From an uncultured Clostridia bacterium (GTDB lineage Bacteria > Bacillota > Clostridia > Christensenellales > UBA1242), in NCBI GenBank assembly GCA_904397185.1, contig CAJFOL010000063.1:1-22839 (forward strand): DNA of 22,839 bases. The letters are read 5' to 3'. Below, piece after piece: positions 1 through 5,896 of the stretch. The translations under genes and the position numbers were made by a program. The notes under the pieces were generated by a model, which was given only the letters and a program-made list of their open reading frames with translations, made no database searches and was not told where the DNA came from. The number at the start of each line of letters is the position of its first letter. Position 1 is the first letter of the stretch.

Positions 1-11
1 CTCCGCTCTAA

Positions 12-248
12 CAGACTAAATATCATCATTTTTCAATAAAAATCTCCTTAGTTATAATAGGAAATAGTTATGTATATGATAATGCAAATTCGTCTACGGC
101 TTGTGGTGGATTGTTTAACTATGCAACTACTATAAAAGTTTTATCAAGTCTAGTTAGTGATTCGCATCCTTATATCAATTCTACAAACTTCCCAAACGTA
201 ACTAGCGAAGTAATTGCGGGTAAAAATTATACAGTTTATTCAAAATAA
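12..248 (+). pseudogene. 3' remnant of a possible surface/repeat protein gene
   Basis: An open stretch of 78 codons ends in TAA at 246-248, but the same frame has a stop at 9-11 and no ATG or GTG start; the only candidate is a TTG at 111 without a visible ribosome binding site. The other two frames also close within the first 40 bases, so this is not the plain 3' end of a gene entering from the left. The predicted peptide has Ser/Thr/Asn/Tyr-rich text and a tail ending GKNYTVYSK, vaguely like the C-terminal ends of BspA-type repeat surface proteins of gut Clostridia. That resemblance is impressionistic. A good terminator follows directly, which supports a formerly transcribed gene. It could also be a chance open frame. 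Confidence 0.3.
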
Positions 249-261
249 TTTCGCTTAAAAT

Positions 262-319
262 AAAACTAGAAGATTTTTTAACCCTGCGGGTTATCATTAC
301 CTTCTAGTTTTTTATTTTT
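262..319. terminator. Nested-hairpin bidirectional terminator
   Basis: The outer stem AAAACTAGAAG (262-272) pairs perfectly with CTTCTAGTTTT (301-311) and runs into a T-rich tract on the plus strand. Inside it lies a second hairpin, AACCC (280-284), loop TGC, GGGTT (288-292). On the minus strand the same structure is followed by ATTTTA, so it can also end the sufC operon, whose last gene stops at 357. Confidence 0.75.
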
Positions 320-356
320 TACATATAATACTTTATTTCATTCAATATTATTTGTC

Positions 357-1277
357 TCACCCCAGCAAAAAGCCTTGGATTATCATGTTTTCGGCTTCGG
401 ATTGGGATAAACCTAAGGTCATAAGTTTGATAAGTTCGTCTCCTGCGATTTTGCCGATTGCTGCCTCGTGGACAAGTGAGGCATTGCTGTCCACTGCATC
501 AATCATAGGGGTGGAGACAATGCGGGCATTATCCAAAATTATACCATCACACTCGACATGACCAAAGCATTGATTTTTGCCGATAAGGTCCGATTTAAAT
601 TCTTGATATGAGTTATCTTTTGCGACACTATGGCTTGTCACTTCAACACTTGAATCTTTGCCAATTAGGTCGACTTTAAAGATTGTCTTTGCGGTCTGGG
701 AGTCGGTGGTTAAGATATTTTCCTGAATGTGGAGAGTTGCACCATCATAGAGTTTTGCATTTGTCTTTCTTATAGTTGAAGTCACACCCTCAAGTTGGAG
801 TGTCTCCATTTCCATAAATGAATTTTCTTTCATTAATATTTTTGTCACAGGATTTAATATCTTCTTGCCGTCAGGGTTGCCTTCTCCAACGTGCTTTTCA
901 ATATATTTCACTCTTGCATTCTTTTCTATATGAAAGGTGTGGATACCATCATGCTGACTTGTCTTACAGGTCTTGTTGTGTATTCCGCATCCTGCAACGA
1001 TGACAACATCACTGTCATGCCCGACATAAAAGTCGTTATATACAAGGTCATGCAGTCCGCCGATAGTTATGATAACAGGGATATGCACACTCTTGTTCTT
1101 TACATTTGGTTTTATTATGATATCAATTCCACTCTTATTCTTTTTAGGTATAATTTCAATATCTTTGGTGGAGTTTCGCATTTCTGCTTGACCATTTTTT
1201 CGCAGGTTAAAAGCACCGCTTGGCACTTTATGTAAGTCGGCGATTTTTTCTAGCAATTTTTGTTCGACACTATTCAT
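357..1277 (-). CDS. SufB/SufD-family Fe-S cluster assembly scaffold (SmsB-like)
   Basis: This is a SUF scaffold subunit that would bind SufC and hold a nascent Fe-S cluster in the cytoplasm. The C-terminal half is clearly the SufB/SufD core. Numbered from the upstream GTG at 1283, ECDG with C245 aligns with the functional cysteine of SufB, and VHEAAIGKIAGDEL with H272 and E273 matches the conserved SufB HEA segment; further cysteines are C99, C106 and C239. At about 306 residues it lacks much of the N-terminal region of E. coli-type SufB (about 495) and SufD (about 423). The ATG at 1277 is preferred because GAGGTG lies just upstream at good spacing; the GTG at 1283 would overlap that ribosome binding site. 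It overlaps sufC by 8 nt (ATGAATAG), so translation is probably coupled. No SufS, SufU or second scaffold is present, which fits the minimal SMS arrangement of one SufB-like and one SufC-like protein. Confidence 0.9.
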   Translation of the reverse strand: MNSVEQKLLEKIADLHKVPSGAFNLRKNGQAEMRNSTKDIEIIPKKNKSGIDIIIKPNVKNKSVHIPVIITIGGLHDLVYNDFYVGHDSDVVIVAGCGIHNKTCKTSQHDGIHTFHIEKNARVKYIEKHVGEGNPDGKKILNPVTKILMKENSFMEMETLQLEGVTSTIRKTNAKLYDGATLHIQENILTTDSQTAKTIFKVDLIGKDSSVEVTSHSVAKDNSYQEFKSDLIGKNQCFGHVECDGIILDNARIVSTPMIDAVDSNASLVHEAAIGKIAGDELIKLMTLGLSQSEAENMIIQGFLLG

Positions 1278-1983
1278 TTTCACCTCGCAGTTTGTGACAA
1301 GTACGATTTTCGATTAAAGGCAAAACTTCTTGCAGTGACCCCTGTTTTGCAATTTCTCCACTTCGAAGTAAGATTATTTCATCGGCAATCTCAAGTATCT
1401 TCTTTTGGTGGCTGACGATAATATTTGTGCAATCTTTTAGATTTGAAAAGATTTTTGTCAGTGCATCAAAACTCCATAGGTCAATTCCAGCCTCTGGCTC
1501 GTCAAATATATTGATTTTTGTCTTGCGAGACAAGACCATGGCAAGTTCGATACGTTTTAACTCGCCACCAGACAGTTTATCATCAAGTGGGCGGTTGATA
1601 TAGTCTTTTGCACAAAGTCCTACAAGCGAAAGAAAGTCGCAAAGTTCGTCAACCGAGTTTTTCTTTCCTGAGGCGACATCGAGTAGTTCTCGTACTTTAA
1701 GTCCTTTAAAGGTCACAGGTTGCTGGAAAGCATAACTTATTCCAAGATTTGCCCTTTCGTTTATAGGTAGATTGGTTATATCTTTGCCATCAAAAATAAT
1801 TTGCCCACCTGTTGGCGAAAGCACACCCATGATAAGTTTTACAAGGGTTGATTTCCCGCTACCATTTGGACCAGTTATTACATACGTTTTATTTTTTTTG
1901 AAAGTAGTACTTATATTTTTTAATATATCTTTTTGACTTTTGTCTTCGTCAATTATATAACTTAGGTTTTTTAATTCTAACAT
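1270..1983 (-). CDS. sufC: Fe-S assembly ATPase SufC (SmsC-like)
   Basis: Cytoplasmic ABC ATPase of 237 residues, the usual SufC length, which powers cluster assembly on the SufB/SufD-type scaffold encoded next. Visible motifs are Walker A GPNGSGKST (38-46), Q-loop FQQP (86-89), signature LSGGE (137-141), Walker B with DEPEAGID (161-168) and the switch histidine H192. The PEAGID form after Walker B is typical of SufC rather than of transporter ATPases, and no permease is nearby. The ATG at 1983 gives the normal SufC N-terminus (MLELKNLSY). No ribosome binding site precedes it: a consensus promoter predicts transcription starting at the A of this ATG. The last codons overlap the scaffold gene by 8 nt. 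Confidence 0.95.
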   Translation of the reverse strand: MLELKNLSYIIDEDKSQKDILKNISTTFKKNKTYVITGPNGSGKSTLVKLIMGVLSPTGGQIIFDGKDITNLPINERANLGISYAFQQPVTFKGLKVRELLDVASGKKNSVDELCDFLSLVGLCAKDYINRPLDDKLSGGELKRIELAMVLSRKTKINIFDEPEAGIDLWSFDALTKIFSNLKDCTNIIVSHQKKILEIADEIILLRSGEIAKQGSLQEVLPLIENRTCHKLRGENE

Positions 1984-1989
1984 ATGCCT

Positions 1990-2018
1990 ATTATATCATA
2001 CCGAAAAGTGCTTGTCAA
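1990..2018 (-). promoter_or_regulatory. Consensus sigma-A promoter of sufC, predicting a leaderless mRNA
   Basis: On the minus strand TTGACA (2018-2013) and TATAAT (1995-1990) match consensus exactly, with a 17-bp spacer and an extended -10 TGa just before TATAAT. Counting 7 nt from the last T of the -10 puts +1 at 1983, the first base of the sufC ATG. Confidence 0.85.
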
Positions 2019-2073
2019 ATAAAGTTATGAAAGTAAAAACAGGATAAAAGTAAAAATATATTTTATTTGACTA

Positions 2074-2102
2074 TTGATTTTTGAAAAAGATTATAGTATA
2101 AT
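2074..2102 (+). promoter_or_regulatory. Sigma-A promoter for the two-TM protein operon
   Basis: TTGATT (2074-2079), 17-bp spacer, TATAAT (2097-2102). Transcription would start near 2109, giving a leader of about 26 nt that contains the AGGAG site (2125-2129) of the gene at 2135. It faces away from the sufC promoter in the same intergenic region. Confidence 0.75.
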
Positions 2103-2134
2103 AGTCAAGAATTAAAAAGCAAACAGGAGAGTAA

Positions 2135-2644
2135 ATGATAAAAGGTTTTTTAAAAAGCGGGGGAAAGAGTGCTAGGTTTATGCTAGCAGGGGCTGTTACT
2201 TTTATAGCAACACTGTCAATTGCGATTGTAAATACTATTCCTAGAATGATAAAAGAAGGTGAAGCGAGCGATATACTTAGCGATTTTAAAAATACAGCAT
2301 TTTTCCAAGAAAGCATAGTCGAGCAGATTCAAGAGACTGAAGGTCAATATGAAAGTCGTGAAATAACATCTAGTGAATACACTCAAAAGTTGGAACAAAT
2401 ATTATCTGACGAGAATGCTGAGGCGATTTTAAAGTCCACGGCAAGTCCGCTAAGTTTAAGTTATGAAAATGCACAGAGAGTAGCCAGCGGTTTAAACACC
2501 GCAAATGTTATTCTAAAATCAATCTCAGTTGTAGGTTTAGGCATGATTATAGCGGGTGGGACAGCAGACAATAAACGCTTAAGAAAAACAAAATCAGAAG
2601 ATAAGACAATAGAGCGAGAAGAAAATAAAATAATTGACATTTAA
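2135..2644 (+). CDS. Unknown two-TM protein, paralog A
   Basis: I do not recognise this 169-residue protein. It has a basic N-terminus, a hydrophobic segment at about 14-34, a polar and acidic central domain (about 40-118) and a second hydrophobic segment at about 123-142 followed by a highly charged tail (KTKSEDKTIEREENK). Both termini would be on the same side of the membrane; by the positive-inside rule this is probably the cytoplasm, leaving the central domain outside. The start is supported by AGGAG five bases upstream. The next gene encodes a paralog: in an ungapped comparison of residues 50-114 of both proteins I count about 27 identities in 65, including DFK at 50-52, ILSD at 89-92 and ILKS at 98-101. 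It is first in a three-gene operon. Confidence 0.85.
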   Translation: MIKGFLKSGGKSARFMLAGAVTFIATLSIAIVNTIPRMIKEGEASDILSDFKNTAFFQESIVEQIQETEGQYESREITSSEYTQKLEQILSDENAEAILKSTASPLSLSYENAQRVASGLNTANVILKSISVVGLGMIIAGGTADNKRLRKTKSEDKTIEREENKIIDI

Positions 2645-2657
2645 GAGAGAGGAGAAT

Positions 2658-3128
2658 ATGCAGGATAGAAGCGAGTTAAAGGGCGATAAAGCATGGAAAA
2701 TAGCAAAAGTAGGTGCTTTAATCGTTGTGGTTGGTGGAGTTTTAAGTATAGCAAGTGGGACTGTTAATTTTGTTAAACAGTCAGATGAGAGAGCCTTGAT
2801 AGACGACTTTAAAAGCACTACATATTACTCTCAAGAAATAGACAGACAACAAAATGAGAATCTGCAATCGTACAGTGACGGCGAAATCAATTATGAAGAG
2901 TATCAACAAAACAGCCAAGATATACTCTCAGATGACAATGCGGTTGAGATACTAAAAAGTTCGGAGTCTGAACTTAAATTAGAATACAATCATATTGAAG
3001 ACCTGCAAAATACTATGTTTACAGCAATGATAAGTGGCTTAGGTGTCGCTATTGCTGGAGCGACAGTAGTTTATGCAGCAGGCGGTAAAGCAGTGTTTGA
3101 CTTAAATGAAGAAATCAAGGAGATTTAA
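2658..3128 (+). CDS. Unknown two-TM protein, paralog B
   Basis: This 156-residue protein is the tandem paralog of the gene before it, with the same layout: a short charged N-terminus, TM1 at about 17-38, an acidic and polar domain at about 42-116, and TM2 at about 119-141. The shared landmarks DFK, ILSD and ILKS sit at identical residue numbers in both proteins, so the duplication kept domain length exactly. The C-terminal tail is shorter and acidic (FDLNEEIKEI), unlike the basic-acidic mix of paralog A. The ATG at 2658 is chosen because GAGAGGAG lies just upstream; a TTG at 2634 would overlap the previous gene and has no ribosome binding site. Function unknown. Related proteins that pair up could form a heteromeric membrane complex, but that is inference. 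Confidence 0.85.
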   Translation: MQDRSELKGDKAWKIAKVGALIVVVGGVLSIASGTVNFVKQSDERALIDDFKSTTYYSQEIDRQQNENLQSYSDGEINYEEYQQNSQDILSDDNAVEILKSSESELKLEYNHIEDLQNTMFTAMISGLGVAIAGATVVYAAGGKAVFDLNEEIKEI

Positions 3129-3137
3129 GGAGTTAAT

Positions 3138-4019
3138 ATGAATTTTATCACAAGGAATTTAAAAAGCAGTGTTTTAAAAGCGGTAAGTAAAAATGGACTT
3201 GAACTTGCAAATGCTAGTGAAAAACTTAAAGACGACAAGCAAGTGGTAACTTTTGCTATTAGACAAAATGTACAGGCTTGCAAGTATATGAGCGATAGGC
3301 TTGCAAATGACGAGAGGTTCATATATTCGCTAGCCAAAGAAAATATAGAGGTGCTAAGTAATCTCCATAATGAAACTGCAACAAAAGTTTTGCAAAGACT
3401 TCGAGATGAAAGCAAATATAATGTTGTGGATGAGTCCAAAGTTTTTAACGACAAAATGGTGATAGATAGCATTGAAAAAGTTAAATGGGCTTTAAACTTC
3501 ACAAGCGGTGCAGTGGTCTTAGATAGAGCGACAGACAAGTTAAAGGATGATATTGAAGCGGTGCTTATTTGTGTGAGAGATAAAGGTCATGCTCTTTATT
3601 ATGCCTCTAGCAGGCTGCAGGATACAAGAGAAGTTGTCATGGAAGCGGTTAAGCAGGATGGACTAAGTCTCATGAGTGCAAGTGATAGGCTCAAAGATGA
3701 TGACGAGATTGTAAAAACTGCAATATCAAATTATGGTTATGCCCTCCGCTTTGCAAGTGCGAGATTGAGAAATGAAAGGGATATGGTACATTTGGCTTGT
3801 AAAATAGAACCTTGGGCAATCATGTATGCTTCGGCTGAAATTCGTAACGATGTGAATTTTGTCTATGACTTGGCACAGTACAATAAGTTGATTTTAACCA
3901 AAGTTCCTAAAAGGGTGGCGGAACGTGTGACAAAGCGACTTATAAGAAATGGGCTTTGGAGAGTAGATAAAGTTGCCCTAGAAGAAAACTTAGATGAAGA
4001 AATTAATATAGAACAGTAA
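3138..4019 (+). CDS. DUF4116-like repeat protein
   Basis: A soluble 293-residue protein built from helical repeats with the core A-S-x-R/K-L-x-D/N-D. Copies start at residues 24, 49, 129, 154, 179, 204 and 229: a strict 25-residue period except for a diverged stretch at 59-128. The text (for example YYASSRLQDTREVVMEAVKQ) resembles the DUF4116 family, found scattered in bacteria and protists and without known activity; alpha-solenoid binding is a reasonable guess only. There is no signal peptide or TM segment. AAGGAG (3127-3132) overlaps the stop region of the preceding gene with 5-nt spacing to ATG, so it belongs to the operon of the two-TM paralogs. The C-terminal tail (about 282-293) is acidic. 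A terminator follows at once. Confidence 0.85.
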   Translation: MNFITRNLKSSVLKAVSKNGLELANASEKLKDDKQVVTFAIRQNVQACKYMSDRLANDERFIYSLAKENIEVLSNLHNETATKVLQRLRDESKYNVVDESKVFNDKMVIDSIEKVKWALNFTSGAVVLDRATDKLKDDIEAVLICVRDKGHALYYASSRLQDTREVVMEAVKQDGLSLMSASDRLKDDDEIVKTAISNYGYALRFASARLRNERDMVHLACKIEPWAIMYASAEIRNDVNFVYDLAQYNKLILTKVPKRVAERVTKRLIRNGLWRVDKVALEENLDEEINIEQ

Positions 4020-4024
4020 AAATT

Positions 4025-4060
4025 AACCTTTGCAAAAATTTTGCTTTGCAAAGGTTTTTT
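4025..4060 (+). terminator. Intrinsic terminator between convergent genes
   Basis: AACCTTTGCAAA (4025-4036) pairs with TTTGCAAAGGTT (4045-4056) around an 8-nt loop and is followed by a T run to 4060. It ends the operon on the plus strand. Its edge overlaps the stop codon of the convergent gene (4059-4061), which may use it too. Confidence 0.85.
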
Positions 4061-4937
4061 AATTTCTGTTGTCAACAATTTCATCTATTTTGTTTTCTTT
4101 TAAATAAAATTCATAAATTACATTTTGCTTGTCAGATATTGCGAAGCAAGTTTTATAATCTATCATATAAAAATAATCAATATGTCCAAAATATTTTTTT
4201 ATATTGTCAATATCTATCTTTTTTAAAATTTCATCACTTAAAAGAGAAGTTATCATAGACGTGTCATCGTTTTGGACGGCGGTCATAAACTGAAATGGGA
4301 TAAGTTCGAACGGGTATTTTTGATTTGCCATAGCAAATGTTTTATCCTTTATTTTTAGCCCTTCTTTATCAATTTTGTACTCCCACGTAGCCATGTCATA
4401 AAAATTTTTAGAGGATTGCACGGTAAAACCATTGTCTTTTAATTCTATTTTGTCGCCTTTAAATTGTTTTGCACTATTATTTTTTACATTGTATGCAATC
4501 AATATAGAACCATTTTCAAACTTAAGTAAACTGTAATCTATATGATAAAAATTCCCGCACTCCACATTTTTAGGAGTTGAGTAAATATAGATTTTCTTTT
4601 TATGCTCTTTTGTTTTAAATGTTATCTCGTGAGATGAAACCTCAATTTCACTATCAATATTGTTATAACGAAAAGAAAAAATATCAACATTTTGACTTAG
4701 TAGTCCGTCAATAAGAAAGACAAGGACTCGGTCGTCCTTTTCTATGATAGAATAAAATTGACTATTTAAGATATTAAAATCAATCATGAATGAATATCTT
4801 TTTGTCTTGCCAGTTGGGTAAACATATATAGGCATGATGGCATCAAGACTTAGGTGTTCATTTTCATTAATCGTCATTTCCTTGTCTCCTGCCTTTACAA
4901 GACAAGGGTAAGGAGAATAAATTACAATATTTTTCAT
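4059..4937 (-). CDS. Hypothetical beta-rich protein
   Basis: I do not recognise this 292-residue protein. It has no clear TM segment or signal peptide. Residues 1-210 show alternating hydrophobic/polar text expected of beta strands, rich in Lys, Asp and aromatic residues. Residues from about 213 (FELIPFQFMTAVQNDDTSM) to the end look like a small alpha+beta domain, loosely reminiscent of NTF2-like folds; that is a weak guess. The only plausible start is the ATG at 4937, since an in-frame stop lies two codons upstream. The nearest good ribosome binding site (GGAG, minus strand 4960-4957) is 19 nt away, with a potential hairpin covering the ATG between them. It is transcribed alone, convergent with the repeat-protein operon and divergent from the gene at 5081. 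Confidence 0.75.
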   Translation of the reverse strand: MKNIVIYSPYPCLVKAGDKEMTINENEHLSLDAIMPIYVYPTGKTKRYSFMIDFNILNSQFYSIIEKDDRVLVFLIDGLLSQNVDIFSFRYNNIDSEIEVSSHEITFKTKEHKKKIYIYSTPKNVECGNFYHIDYSLLKFENGSILIAYNVKNNSAKQFKGDKIELKDNGFTVQSSKNFYDMATWEYKIDKEGLKIKDKTFAMANQKYPFELIPFQFMTAVQNDDTSMITSLLSDEILKKIDIDNIKKYFGHIDYFYMIDYKTCFAISDKQNVIYEFYLKENKIDEIVDNRN

Positions 4938-4960
4938 AATTTAATTTATGAATTTTCTCC
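4933..4960 (-). promoter_or_regulatory. Possible start-codon hairpin downstream of a distant ribosome binding site
   Basis: In the mRNA, GGAG (4960-4957) is followed by TTCATAA (4952-4946), a 6-nt loop and TTATGAA (4939-4933), which contains the start ATG. The 7-bp stem would fold away the 19-nt gap and hide the start codon. The stem is nearly all A-T and therefore weak; no regulatory factor is known. Confidence 0.35.
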
Positions 4961-5080
4961 TTTAAAAATAACATAATGTATAAAATTCGCTATAATTTAT
5001 GAAAAAATATGATAAAAACAAGAAAATATGTGTATAAAATCATTCAGCATGGTCTATAAAACGTGCAAGGAGATGAAATT

Positions 5081-5830
5081 ATGAAAAATGGAATTTGGGG
5101 GAATGAAGAAGTCAAAGACTTGTTCAGTTCTATAGAAAAGTTAAAAGACGAAGGGAAACCTTTAAGAAAGGCATTCATGGAGCATGCAAGAAAATACAAT
5201 CGTCAGCCAAACAGTGTGAGGAATTATTATTATCATGAAATAGACAATTTGGAACAGGACACACCAAGACTTAAAAAACTTGGAATTGACCTTGAAAAGC
5301 ATAAGAAAAACTCCATACAATATTTTACAAAGGAAGAGGAAGAAAAACTTATGGGGAAGATAGATGACCTAGTAAAAGGCGGATACTCTGTAAGAAAAGC
5401 CTGCCTTACTCTTTCAAATGGAGATATCAATCAAATGCTACGATACCAAAACAAATATCGCAACTTTAAAGCCGAAGCACAACCTATGAAGAAAGACAAT
5501 ATTATAAAATTTACAAAGAAAAAGGACAAGATAACTGACGGAGAATTACAGGCATTATTTATGGGACTTGTGCGACTTGTCAAACGTAGTGCGGCAGAAG
5601 AGATAAACGACCAAGTTAAGGACACTATGAATAGGGCAAGTCAAGAACTTCGCAAGACCATTGTTGCACTAAATAATAAGGAAAAGGAGTATCGCGAACT
5701 CAAAGAATCTTTTATAAAGATAAAAGAAGAGAATGCCAAACTTGTCAAGGATATGTTTAAATTAAAATGTGACAAGGCAGGAAAGTTAAGACAAAAATAT
5801 CAAGAGTTAGAGGCGGTAAAAAATAATTAA
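5081..5830 (+). CDS. Putative DNA-binding protein with two Myb/SANT-like segments and a coiled coil
   Basis: 249 residues. The first segment (about 4-55) begins WGNEEVKDLF and ends RQPNSVRNYYYHEI, with the spacing of a Myb/SANT-like helix-turn-helix as in RsfA-type prespore regulators of Bacilli. A second, more diverged copy follows at about 81-128 (YFTKEEEEKLMGKIDDL to RYQNKYRNF). A basic linker (about 137-150) leads to a long charged helical region (about 175-247) predicted as coiled coil, probably for dimerisation. A transcription-regulatory or nucleoid role is inferred; the target is unknown. The ATG at 5081 is preferred, with AAGGAG (5067-5072) eight bases upstream; the in-frame GTG at 5063 lies before that site. 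The gene is monocistronic, closed by the terminator at 5836. I see no convincing promoter pair upstream, only A/T-rich -10-like sequences. Confidence 0.75.
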   Translation: MKNGIWGNEEVKDLFSSIEKLKDEGKPLRKAFMEHARKYNRQPNSVRNYYYHEIDNLEQDTPRLKKLGIDLEKHKKNSIQYFTKEEEEKLMGKIDDLVKGGYSVRKACLTLSNGDINQMLRYQNKYRNFKAEAQPMKKDNIIKFTKKKDKITDGELQALFMGLVRLVKRSAAEEINDQVKDTMNRASQELRKTIVALNNKEKEYRELKESFIKIKEENAKLVKDMFKLKCDKAGKLRQKYQELEAVKNN

Positions 5831-5835
5831 ATCAC

Positions 5836-5860
5836 AAAAAGGCAAAGCAAGCCTTTTTTT
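5836..5860 (+). terminator. Intrinsic terminator
   Basis: AAAAAGGC (5836-5843) pairs with GCCTTTTT (5851-5858) around a 7-nt loop, ending in a run of seven T. It separates the putative DNA-binding protein gene from addB. Confidence 0.8.
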
Positions 5861-5881
5861 CTTTATTTTTAGTGCAAGATA

Positions 5882-5890
5882 TGATAAAAT
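5882..5890 (+). promoter_or_regulatory. Extended -10 promoter of addB, predicting a leaderless mRNA
   Basis: TGaTAAAAT (5882-5890) is an extended -10 element; the -35 position (5862-5867, TTTATT) is poor, as is common with extended -10 promoters. Seven nt after the last T is 5897, the A of the addB ATG. No ribosome binding site lies between terminator and start. Confidence 0.6.
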
Positions 5891-5896
5891 AAACTT

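Noticed and set aside
891..1235. Plus-strand 114-codon ORF
   Set aside because: It lies wholly opposite the SufB/SufD-like scaffold gene, has no ribosome binding site and no recognisable domain.
3125..3538. Minus-strand 137-codon Ser/Leu-rich ORF
   Set aside because: It is the reverse shadow of the DUF4116-like repeat gene and overlaps its start; no expression signals.
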